DNA of 64,000 nucleotides from Candidatus Bathyarchaeota archaeon. Lineage in GTDB: Archaea > Thermoproteota > Bathyarchaeia > Bathyarchaeales > Bathycorpusculaceae. The DNA is taken from positions 104,711 to 168,710 of the forward strand of contig JAGTQZ010000003.1 in NCBI GenBank assembly GCA_018396705.1. Direction: 5' to 3'. Shown piece after piece: positions 1 to 7,705 of this stretch; position 1 is the stretch's first letter, and every line of letters begins with the position of its first letter. Both the position numbers and the translations under genes were made by a program. A model generated the notes under the pieces. That model made no database searches. It was not told the origin of the DNA and worked only from the letters and a program-made list of their open reading frames with translations.

Positions 1-527
1 TCAACCCTAACAAGTTCTCCGTTATTTACAAAACGCATGTAAACTTCCCGCACTTTACGTTGAGTTTCAAGGTTTTCCATGACAGACTTTTTGGGCTTAA
101 GCCTCCGGACAACAGTTTCAGGCTCAACATCTATGTAAATCGCTAAGTTAGGCACCACTACATGCTGATTTATTTTCCTAATCCAGTCAAGGCTTAAGCC
201 AGCGGCCCCTTGGTAAGCTAGGCTTGAATAAACGTAACGGTCTGAAACCACAATTTTCCCGTTTTTTAGAGCTGGAACTATCTCGTTTTCCACATGCTCA
301 TACCGATCAGCTGCAAAAAGCAGCGCCTCAACAATGCTGGACATACGCTTTTCTCCATGCAAACAATACCTTTTTATAAAATTTCCAATTTTTCCGCGGC
401 TTGGTTCAGCCGTATAAACTGCGTCGTATCCAATTCTCCTCAAACGCTTAACTAAGATTTTTGTCTGAGTTGTTTTTCCACAACCGTCTAAACCCTCAAT
501 ACATATGAAGAACCCCTGCTTATCCAT
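1..527 (-). CDS. tmk: Thymidylate kinase (3' end outside window)
   Basis: Phosphorylates dTMP to dTDP for DNA synthesis. The reading frame is open from an ATG at 527 to the window edge, giving about 175 residues of a family of roughly 200. The N-terminus reads MDKQGFFICIEGLDGCGKTT, where GLDGCGKTT is the P-loop. DRYVYSSLAYQGA about 80 residues later is the DRY/SSLAYQ substrate-binding segment of thymidylate kinases, and an ExRK-like region follows near the edge. The gene is divergent from the HD phosphohydrolase gene, with 88 bp between them. ThyX and class II ribonucleotide reductase elsewhere in the window belong to the same nucleotide supply. Only the C-terminus is missing. Confidence 0.9.
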   Translation of the reverse strand, partial: MDKQGFFICIEGLDGCGKTTQTKILVKRLRRIGYDAVYTAEPSRGKIGNFIKRYCLHGEKRMSSIVEALLFAADRYEHVENEIVPALKNGKIVVSDRYVYSSLAYQGAAGLSLDWIRKINQHVVVPNLAIYIDVEPETVVRRLKPKKSVMENLETQRKVREVYMRFVNNGELVRV

Positions 528-615
528 GTCTAAGCCCTCCCTTCTGGAACATTACACATTATAAAAGGGAACTCACATTAATAATTGTCTAAATTCAAGC
601 CTGTGGAGAAAAGCC

Positions 616-1896
616 ATGCCAAAAACCTATTGGGGTGAAATAAAGGATCCAGTACATGGATACGTCTACATAACGGAACAAGAAAAGGAGATAATAGACT
701 CTTACCCCGTGCAGAGGCTTCGCAGACTAAGACAGTTGGCTGGTGCTGAATACGTTTATCCCGGAGCAAACCACACACGATTTGAACATTCTGTAGGTGT
801 CATGTACCTAGCTGGCAAAGTTGTTGAAAACCCAAATATTCACCAAATAGTGCACGAAGAAGACATTGAGGCCGTACGGATCGCCGGTTTGCTTCACGAT
901 GTTGGACACGGTCCATTTTCACATGTGTTCGAACATTTGCTGACAGGAAAGCTTAACAAAACCCATGAAGATATAACCATGTGGATTATCAAAAACAGCG
1001 AGTTAAAAGACGTAATCAGCAAACTTGGGTATAAGCCAGAATACATCGCTGAGTTAGCTGCTGGTTCCCTCCTAGAGGATCCCAAAGCTTTCCTAAACCA
1101 GATAATAAGAAGCTCAATAGACGTTGACAAACTGGACTTCGTTGTCAGAGACACATATCACACAGGCGCCGAGTATGGGTTTGTAGATATTTTCCGCTTA
1201 ATCCATAGCTTCGACGTTTTGTATGGCAACTTAGCCGTGGATATAGGGGCGCTTTCAACTCTAGAATCCTTCATAATAGCCAGAATTGAATCTTTCAAAA
1301 GCATATACTTTCACAGAGTTGGAAGAGCAGCCCAGATAATGTTGGCAATGGCCCTTGAAAAGGCAGACGAAGAGCTAGGCTTGTCCACCTTCAAGACGCC
1401 AGAGGAGTATTTGGCTATGGATGACTACACAGTTTGGACCATGCTTAAAAATTGCAAGAAATCAAGCCAGATAATTAAAAACCTTGAAAGACGTAGAATG
1501 CTTAAATGCGCTTACGAGCAAACCTTCTATGTAAAGGATAAAACCGTTTCAAACATTTTCAGCACAGAAGAGTTCCGCAATCAAATAAGAAACAAAATCG
1601 CGAAAGACGCGAAAGTGGAGCCGGAAGCCATAATCATCGACGTGCCGACGGTGCCAAGCGTGCCCTACCATCATTCCATGTTTATGGAACCCATGGAAAT
1701 CCCCGTTTTCAACAAAACAAGAGACGGTAAAAAAGAGGTTAAAAAGCTCAGCGAGATCTCCGGAATATTCGAGGTTCTAAAATGTTTCATAAACATTTTA
1801 AGAGTTTACACAGACGAGAAAAACCGTGAAAAAGTAGCAGAGGCAGCCTCAAAAGTTCTCGGAGATATTCCCTCATCGGCAAAAATATCTTATTAA
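616..1896 (+). CDS. HD-domain phosphohydrolase (SAMHD1/dGTPase-like)
   Basis: 426 residues. The N-terminal half carries the metal-binding HD signature: NHTRFEHS around residues 52-59, GLLHDVGHGPFSH around 91-103, and a later DKLDFVVRDT segment supplying the distal Asp. This is the pattern of the dNTP triphosphohydrolase/SAMHD1 branch, in which the enzyme removes triphosphate from dNTPs. The true substrate cannot be read from sequence. The ATG at 616 is preceded by GGAGA about 6 nt upstream. It lies beside thymidylate kinase, which fits nucleotide pool control, and ends a few bases before the aconitase-X small subunit, so the two may be co-transcribed. Confidence 0.85.
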   Translation: MPKTYWGEIKDPVHGYVYITEQEKEIIDSYPVQRLRRLRQLAGAEYVYPGANHTRFEHSVGVMYLAGKVVENPNIHQIVHEEDIEAVRIAGLLHDVGHGPFSHVFEHLLTGKLNKTHEDITMWIIKNSELKDVISKLGYKPEYIAELAAGSLLEDPKAFLNQIIRSSIDVDKLDFVVRDTYHTGAEYGFVDIFRLIHSFDVLYGNLAVDIGALSTLESFIIARIESFKSIYFHRVGRAAQIMLAMALEKADEELGLSTFKTPEEYLAMDDYTVWTMLKNCKKSSQIIKNLERRRMLKCAYEQTFYVKDKTVSNIFSTEEFRNQIRNKIAKDAKVEPEAIIIDVPTVPSVPYHHSMFMEPMEIPVFNKTRDGKKEVKKLSEISGIFEVLKCFINILRVYTDEKNREKVAEAASKVLGDIPSSAKISY

Positions 1897-1911
1897 AAGG
1901 TGAAATACCAG

Positions 1912-2349
1912 ATGGCAGAGTATATTGTTCTGCATGGACGAGTAATAGTTGAGGGAAAATGCAAAGCAGAAGCCTTAGTTTCTAACGAACCAATAAGCTT
2001 TCTCGGCGACGTGGATCCCGCCACCGGAAAAGTGATTAAAAGGCATCACGACCTTTATGGTAAATGTATAAAAGACAAGGTTTTATGTTTTCCACATGGA
2101 CACGGTTCAACGGTGGGCAGCTACGTGCTGTATTCTTTGGCGAAAAATGGGCTAGCGCCAAAAGCCATAATAAACCGCAAAGCAGACCCTGTGATAGTTG
2201 TCGGCGCGGTTATAGCCAACATCCCTATGATAGACCAGGTGGACTTAAGCCAAATAAGAACTGGCGACCTCGCTGAAGTAGACGCTTGCAATGGCATAGT
2301 TAAAGTTTCAAAATCCGCAAAGGCGGAGGGCCAAGCGAAGTGTATTTGA
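1912..2349 (+). CDS. Mevalonate-5-phosphate dehydratase small subunit (aconitase X swivel domain)
   Basis: 145 residues, matching the swivel-domain subunit of aconitase X. It has the GKVIKRHHDLYGK region and the PHGHGSTVGSYVLYSL phosphate-binding-type loop, followed by INRKADPVIVVGAVIANIP. In archaea this subunit pairs with the catalytic subunit to dehydrate (R)-mevalonate 5-phosphate to trans-anhydromevalonate 5-phosphate. I place the start at ATG 1912 because AGGTGA at 1898-1903 is a good Shine-Dalgarno sequence for it; a GTG at 1900 in the same frame lies inside that site. Its end overlaps the large subunit by 10 bp, implying translational coupling. Confidence 0.88.
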   Translation: MAEYIVLHGRVIVEGKCKAEALVSNEPISFLGDVDPATGKVIKRHHDLYGKCIKDKVLCFPHGHGSTVGSYVLYSLAKNGLAPKAIINRKADPVIVVGAVIANIPMIDQVDLSQIRTGDLAEVDACNGIVKVSKSAKAEGQAKCI

Positions 2350-3521
2350 CGCGGGAAGAAGAACGTATCTACGACGGCGAATATGGTTGGGCAAAACAGG
2401 TATGCATGAAAATCCTTGTCAAGCTTGGCGAACTTTTCGGTGCTTCAAGGCTTATTCCAGTAGAGTCAGCTCATATTTCTGGAGTTTCCTACAAAACTTT
2501 GGGCGATGCACCCACAGACTTTTTAGAGGCTTTGGCAAGCGCTGGCGAAAAAACAGCAGTTGAAGCCACATTGAATCCTCAGAGCCTTGACCCCGAATAT
2601 TTGGCCAATAGGTTTCCAGAAAGCTTTGTTAAACCCCAGTTGAAGCTCTGCCAAATATTCGAGAAAATGGGCTTTAAACCTTCCTATACATGCACGCCAT
2701 ACTACATTAAAGCGCCAACTAAGGGCGCCCATCTAGCCTGGGCTGAGTCATCAGCTGTTGTTTACGCCAACTCGGTTTTAGGAGCTTGGACAAACCGCGA
2801 AGGTGGACCAAGTGCTTTGGCAGCGGCGGTAATTGGCAAAACACCAAACTGCGGCATCCATAGAGTTGAGAACCGTAAACCCAAAACCATAGTCGAAATC
2901 AAGGCACCGCTGAAAAAAGAGGTGGACTATGGCGCATTAGGAATATTCCTAGGCAATATTTTAGAGGACGAAATCCCGCTGCTAACCGGCTTAGGGAAGC
3001 CAACTCCTGAAAGCCTTAAACAACTCGGCGCCGCGTTGGCCTCCGCCGGAATGGCCAACATGTTCCACTACAACAATGCAAAAGCCAAAACCGAACCGGA
3101 GCCACTGGAAAAAATAATAGTGGAACCCAGAAACATTCAAGAAACAATCGAAGAGTTAACCACAACATCAACGTCGAAACCAGATCTAGTTTTCGTCGGC
3201 TGCCCACACTGCTCAGTACGTGAAATACGTGAAATTGCAGAAAAAATAGGCAGCAGAAAAGTTAAAAACGACATAGAATTTTGGGTGTGCACTTCTCGAC
3301 ACATAAAGGAAAAAGCAAAAAACCACGTTCAGAGGATAAAGGCAAGCGGAGCAAAAATCATAACCGATACATGCGCCGTGGTCACATGGACAGACAAACT
3401 TGGAATAAAAACGATAATGACAAACTCGGCAAAGACAGCACATTACGCACCAACCTTAAACATGGCAGAAGTTAAACTGGCAACCCTTGAAGAATGCTTA
3501 AAAACAGCTCTAAAAGAATAA
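2340..3521 (+). CDS. Mevalonate-5-phosphate dehydratase large subunit (aconitase X catalytic)
   Basis: 393 residues beginning MYLTREEERIYDGEYGWA, the usual N-terminus of the aconitase X catalytic subunit, from a GTG start inside the end of the small-subunit gene. Cysteine-bearing motifs CTPYY, KTPNCGIHR and VGCPHCSVREI are the expected Fe-S and substrate loops, and the TDTCAVV segment near the C-terminus is also typical. With the small subunit it should form the Fe-S dehydratase of the archaeal mevalonate pathway. Mevalonate kinase and isopentenyl phosphate kinase, which act before and after this step, lie at 26.5-28.3 kb. The decarboxylase for the next step is not in the window. Confidence 0.88.
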   Translation: MYLTREEERIYDGEYGWAKQVCMKILVKLGELFGASRLIPVESAHISGVSYKTLGDAPTDFLEALASAGEKTAVEATLNPQSLDPEYLANRFPESFVKPQLKLCQIFEKMGFKPSYTCTPYYIKAPTKGAHLAWAESSAVVYANSVLGAWTNREGGPSALAAAVIGKTPNCGIHRVENRKPKTIVEIKAPLKKEVDYGALGIFLGNILEDEIPLLTGLGKPTPESLKQLGAALASAGMANMFHYNNAKAKTEPEPLEKIIVEPRNIQETIEELTTTSTSKPDLVFVGCPHCSVREIREIAEKIGSRKVKNDIEFWVCTSRHIKEKAKNHVQRIKASGAKIITDTCAVVTWTDKLGIKTIMTNSAKTAHYAPTLNMAEVKLATLEECLKTALKE

Positions 3522-3544
3522 GGTTTAAACGAAACCCGCAAGTA

Positions 3545-3559
3545 TTTGCATGATGCAAA
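3545..3559. repeat. Short perfect inverted repeat upstream of tRNA-Glu
   Basis: TTTGCA-TGA-TGCAAA: 6-bp arms with a 3-bp centre, 24 bp after the aconitase-X stop codon and 17 bp before the tRNA. It could be part of an mRNA 3' end or a protein site near the tRNA promoter. The sequence alone does not decide. Confidence 0.4.
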
Positions 3560-3576
3560 GACACACTAAATCTAGT

Positions 3577-3651
3577 GCTCCGGTAGTATAGCCCGGTCAA
3601 GTATTCCGGCCTTTCGAGCCGGAGACGCGGGTTCAAATCCCGCCCGGAGCA
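3577..3651 (+). tRNA. tRNA-Glu (anticodon TTC)
   Basis: A complete cloverleaf can be folded by eye. The acceptor stem is GCTCCGG (3577-3583) paired with CCGGAGC (3644-3650), with discriminator A at 3651. The anticodon stem CCGGC/GCCGG encloses the loop CTTTCGA with anticodon TTC. The T arm is GCGGG-TTCAAAT-CCCGC. There is no encoded CCA and no intron. It stands alone between the aconitase-X operon and a small tautomerase gene, in a region otherwise without genes, and is followed by T-rich sequence. Confidence 0.97.
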
Positions 3652-3738
3652 CTCCTTTATCGGAAACCGACCTTAAGAGACTTGTTAAGGATTAAGCTTT
3701 TATGAACTTTCCTTTTTTTATAGTCTGGGTGGTGAGAC

Positions 3739-3948
3739 TTGCCTGTTGTTCAGATTTCTGTCTGGGCTGGAATGAGCATCGAAAGTAAACGGAAGATTGT
3801 TAAAGGAATTACGAGAGTCTTCGAAGAAATAGGGATCCCTAAAGAAGGTGTAGAGATAATCATATACGAAGCGCCTAAAACGAACTGGGCGTCGGGTGGA
3901 GAACTGCACTCGGAATCGGAGAAACTTTCAAAGATAGAAGTGCCATAG
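3739..3948 (+). CDS. 4-oxalocrotonate tautomerase-family protein
   Basis: 69 residues. After the initiator Met the protein begins PVVQISVWAGMS, so processing would expose the N-terminal proline that is the catalytic base in this superfamily. The start must be the TTG at 3739: the next codon is that proline, and GGGTGGTGAG at 3727-3736 is a Shine-Dalgarno sequence at proper spacing. The body (helix with KRKIVKGIT, then VEIIIYEAPKTNWASGG) matches small 4-OT subunits, which work as hexamers. The physiological substrate is unknown. It is probably monocistronic; a TTTTTTTA tract lies just upstream. Confidence 0.85.
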   Translation: MPVVQISVWAGMSIESKRKIVKGITRVFEEIGIPKEGVEIIIYEAPKTNWASGGELHSESEKLSKIEVP

Positions 3949-4036
3949 CGTTTTCACCTACAATAAATTGCAATATCCCATTTCTTTTTGGCATAACAAG
4001 TAGTTTGGATTTCATCTATTTTTGAGTTGGACTGCC

Positions 4037-5322
4037 TCAAATATTGCACTGAGCTAAGTTCACGCTGTATAAACATTCATTACACGTCGGCTTGTTTGCA
4101 TAGCAGTCAACATCGTTGCTTTTAGTGAAGAAGCATCCCAAAGTAGAGTAAGGGCAGTCTCCACACCAGGGTATGTTTTTAGCTATGTCCCGTCTAATCT
4201 CTCTGAAATTTACGTAAGCTTCCATGCTCCAAATCTCTTCAATGCTTCTTTGTGTTATGTTCCTAAAAATTATTTCATGAATATCCTTTTTGCGGGTGTT
4301 GACGTATAATGGAGGAGTATACATAAATTCTTGACATGGGGAAAGGGATCCATCTACTCTTATCACTGTGGTCTTCTTTTCAGTATATGGGCACTTTCGT
4401 ACTTTGGCGTCGGGATATAGATTGGGCAACTTCAGATCCAACTGATATTGGTGTGCAATTTTCTGGCTTTTGTGAAAAACTTCTTTGAGAAGGCTTAATG
4501 CGTCAAGTTTTTCCGTGGAGCTTAAAAATAGAGGGAGATTAATCCAGTAATCTTTCTTTTTCCCTTCTGTCCAAAAGCTTCTGACGAGTTGGGTTGAGAT
4601 GGCATCCATCTCCACGCCGTAGGTTTTGCCGAAAAGTTCTAAAGTGGATTTATGTACGAGATCCCACCCATACTTTAGTGAGGGCTTTAATATTTCGATG
4701 GTGGGCTCGCTTAAAGTTACGTACACGCTTTTGGCGAAAACTTCCTTCGCATATGGTACAACATGAGATAACATCATGAAATCAAAGTCATAATCAATTG
4801 CAAACTTGACCATCCTTGGAATGTCTAAAAAGTTATCGGTTAGAATGACCACCTCTAATCCTAGCTTAAAATCTCTTCCAGCCTCATTCTTGGTTTTTAC
4901 TAGCATTTCAATGTTTTTGGTTGTTAAATTGAGGTCAGATCCTTCCCTTATATAGCTCAGATTGGTTCGACTGACAGCGTCAACGGAAAACGATATTGAG
5001 TCTATTTCCTTCACAATTTTTCTTGCAGTTTCTGAGTTTATTAGTGAACCATTTGCGCTGATGATAATTTCTCCATAGTCGGGTAGGGTTTTTCTGGCTA
5101 TGCGGAGCATTTCCAAAATTTTCGGGTGTATGAAGGGCTCCCCGAAACCGTAGAGTATGAGTCTTTTTATCCTTGAAAAACATGTTCTGGCGATTTTCTG
5201 TACAAGGTCATGTTAATTTCTATAGGTTTCGCGTTCCAGACACGTCTGATGCACATTTGACAGTTGAAGTTACACTTGTTCGTGATTTCTATCTGTAATG
5301 CTTCTGGAAACTCATCATTCAT
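4037..5322 (-). pseudogene. Radical SAM/SPASM tungsten-enzyme maturase, frameshifted
   Basis: Two frames are needed to read this gene. The first part, from ATG 5322, encodes MNDEFPEALQIEITNKCNFN followed by CQMC, giving the CxxxCxxC radical SAM motif at residues 17-24; it runs into a stop just after EHVFQG. The second part, in another frame, resumes with ARTCFSRIKRLILYGFGEPF and continues about 360 residues. It ends in a cysteine-rich SPASM-type region with CPYTEK, SPCQEF, CGDCPYSTLGC and CNECLY. The frame change fits loss of one A in the A run at 5194-5197. The family modifies or inserts the tungstopterin cofactor of aldehyde oxidoreductases, which fits the AOR gene two genes upstream. The lesion may be real or a sequencing error. 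Confidence 0.8.
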
Positions 5323-5344
5323 GATTGTTGTTTTCCATATAGGT

Positions 5345-5626
5345 TTAGCCGCCAGCTAAAGGCGGAAATATAGCTATCACGTCATTATCTTTCAAGGTTA
5401 CTTTTCCTTCTAAGTCTTTGATATTTCTTCCATTGACCATAATAATCATGTCATCTCGAAGTTTTCCCCTTTTCTTGTTGTAAATGTCTTCAACAAATTC
5501 CGGCCCCAATATTTTAGATGCATTCTTAATCATGTCTAAAATTGATCCGTTACAGTTGATGGTCAACTCTCTGGTTTTGTATTTATTGCGCAAAGTTGCA
5601 AAAAGCAGTATTTTTACGGTCACCAC
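5345..5626 (-). CDS. MoaD/ThiS-family sulfur carrier protein
   Basis: 93 residues with the ubiquitin-like MoaD pattern: KILLFATLRNKY at the N-terminus, an internal IIMVNGRNI segment, DNDVIAIFPPLAGG at the end. The terminal Gly-Gly is the residue pair that becomes a thiocarboxylate, donating sulfur for the dithiolene of molybdopterin or tungstopterin. It sits between the aldehyde oxidoreductase gene (stop 48 bp upstream) and the radical SAM maturase, all on the minus strand. That suggests a dedicated copy serving this tungsten enzyme. Two GTG codons in a row are possible starts; no strong Shine-Dalgarno sequence separates them. Confidence 0.87.
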   Translation of the reverse strand: MVTVKILLFATLRNKYKTRELTINCNGSILDMIKNASKILGPEFVEDIYNKKRGKLRDDMIIMVNGRNIKDLEGKVTLKDNDVIAIFPPLAGG

Positions 5627-5674
5627 AGTCTGGCTTCCAGCAAATAAAAGAGAGGTTGAGAAATTTTTGTTTTT

Positions 5675-7522
5675 CTAAAGCTCTATGTCAAGCTCAGTTA
5701 GCTTTTCTTTCGTTGGAACTCCGTTAATCCAGCCGCGCAGCTGATAGTATTCCTCTTTCATTTTTTCAAGTTCTGCTACTTGGCCTTTCGCTGGGCCTTC
5801 CGGCATCGGTTCTTCAAGTAAGCGTTTTGGCAGCGTGTCGTCCTTCCCTTCGAATCCGTACTTGTTGATTATAACTCTTTCTAGGTTGTAAATGCGTTCA
5901 CCAATTTTTAGGATTCCATCTTCTGTTAGTTCCCAGCCAGTTACAGCCGATAAAAGCTCTGCATAGTCCTTGGTTCCTAGAGCGAATGTTGTAAACAGGC
6001 AGTTCACAGTCGAGTTGACCACGCATGTGAAGTCTTGGAATATTTTAACCCATTTCGCCTTACCTTCAACTTTCAAGGGGTCAATTTTTTCCGGTATTCC
6101 TAAGACTTCTGGTGAGATTGTGTATCCAGTTACGTGGCAGCCTCCTCTATTTGCCGTAGCATAGTTTAGGCCTATGCCCTTGACGGCTCTTGGGTCATAG
6201 GCTGGCATTTCAAGGCCCTTAACACTCATGGAGAACTCAGGATGCCCATAAATCTCACAGAGCTTCTTTGAACCTAGCGCCAAATATTTCCCAAACCCCG
6301 CCTTGTAAGCTGTTCGCCAAACTGCCTCTACAAGAGCTGCTGAATTTCCAAAGCGTAGGTCTAAGCCCTGTAAATCCTCTTGTGGAATGTATCCTCTCTC
6401 GTTAAGCTCCATAGCTGCTGCTATTGTAGAGCCTAGACTTATTGGATCCATTCCAAACTCATCGCAGTAGTGATTGGCTTTAACAACAGCATCCAAATCC
6501 TTGACTGCGGTACTGCTTCCTAATGCCCAAACAGACTCATACTCAGGACCTTCTGAGGCCAAAACTTGGAAAGGTCCGGACTTGACGCTTGTAACTCTTC
6601 CGCATCCAATTGAACAACCCCAACATGCCCTTCGGCTTGTTAAATAGATTTCTGCAAGGGTCTCCCCGCTTATTTTCTCTGCATCTGGATTAACGCCTGT
6701 CTGCCAGTTTTTGTAAGGCAACCCGCCGGCAGTGTTAACTATATTTATGAGTATGGCTGTGCCGTACGTTGGCAGCCCAACGCCTGTAACCGGGTTATTT
6801 TTCATTGCATCTAAACATCTTCTTGAAACTTCAGCGAATCTTTTAGGTTCAGCAACCGGAACTTTTTCTTCTCCGGAAACAACAATAGCCTTAAGCTCCT
6901 TCGAGCCCATAACAGCGCCCAAACCCGTTCTCCCCGCGGCTCTATGCTCATCATTGACTATGCACGCCATATAAGCCAGGTTTTCACCAGCTGGCCCGAT
7001 GCAAGCAACACTTGTGTTTTTACCGCCAATTTTATCCCTCAATATTCTACAAGTATCAAATACATTTTTGCCCCATAGATTGCTTGCATCCCTTAACTCA
7101 GCTTCTCCGTCAACAATCGCCAAGTAAATCGGAACATCGGAAGCTCCCTCAATCACAACAATATCAAATCCAGAAAACTTAAGGAAAGGACCGAACTCGC
7201 CTCCTGAGTTTGCGCTTCCAACAGAACCAGTTAACGGTGATTTCAACGCCATTACATGATATCTGCCCGAAGATGGAAAGCCAGGCACACCCGTGCCTGG
7301 GCCCGTTGCAAATACTAGAACATTTTCCGGACCTAAAGCGTTTATGTCTTTTGGAGAAAACCCCGCCTTTTCATACTCCTTCAGATACTTATAGAGCATG
7401 TATGTGGCATATCCTTTCCCACCAAGGTATTTTTTAGAGACTTCTTCTGAGGTTGACTCAACCTTTAAGCTTTTGCTGGACAAGTTTACCTTTAAAACTT
7501 TTCCCATAAATCCTCCTGCCAT
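5675..7522 (-). CDS. aor: Tungsten aldehyde:ferredoxin oxidoreductase
   Basis: About 615 residues, the usual AOR length. It oxidises aldehydes to carboxylates with reduction of ferredoxin, using a bis-tungstopterin and a [4Fe-4S] cluster. Visible family features are the N-terminal GKVLKVNL and YLGGKGYA segments, FATGPGTGVPGFPSSGRYHV and GSANSGGEFGPFLKFSG for pterin binding, CWGCSIGCGR supplying three cluster cysteines, and the distant cysteine in STVNCLF as fourth ligand. The ATG at 7522 fits homologous N-termini. A second ATG at 7507, just after AGGAGG, is an alternative; a GTG at 7531 is less likely. It heads the operon with the MoaD-like protein and the maturase. Confidence 0.93.
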   Translation of the reverse strand: MAGGFMGKVLKVNLSSKSLKVESTSEEVSKKYLGGKGYATYMLYKYLKEYEKAGFSPKDINALGPENVLVFATGPGTGVPGFPSSGRYHVMALKSPLTGSVGSANSGGEFGPFLKFSGFDIVVIEGASDVPIYLAIVDGEAELRDASNLWGKNVFDTCRILRDKIGGKNTSVACIGPAGENLAYMACIVNDEHRAAGRTGLGAVMGSKELKAIVVSGEEKVPVAEPKRFAEVSRRCLDAMKNNPVTGVGLPTYGTAILINIVNTAGGLPYKNWQTGVNPDAEKISGETLAEIYLTSRRACWGCSIGCGRVTSVKSGPFQVLASEGPEYESVWALGSSTAVKDLDAVVKANHYCDEFGMDPISLGSTIAAAMELNERGYIPQEDLQGLDLRFGNSAALVEAVWRTAYKAGFGKYLALGSKKLCEIYGHPEFSMSVKGLEMPAYDPRAVKGIGLNYATANRGGCHVTGYTISPEVLGIPEKIDPLKVEGKAKWVKIFQDFTCVVNSTVNCLFTTFALGTKDYAELLSAVTGWELTEDGILKIGERIYNLERVIINKYGFEGKDDTLPKRLLEEPMPEGPAKGQVAELEKMKEEYYQLRGWINGVPTKEKLTELDIEL

Positions 7523-7705
7523 TTGACACACCCAACGTAAAATTTGTAGTTAAATCAAATTTAATACTTACCATTTACCGTATCCCAGTCATCTCTCAGT
7601 GAACGTTTGAAAAATAGCCATTAATTTTACTTTTTCGACGGAAAAGGAAATAAAGAGTAAGCTACAAACCAGCAAAAGAGATAACAATGCATAGGTGAAA
7701 CGCAT

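Noticed and set aside
5675..5720. AOR as a pseudogene because its maturase is broken
   Set aside because: The AOR frame is full length with all four cluster cysteines and pterin loops, so it appears intact.
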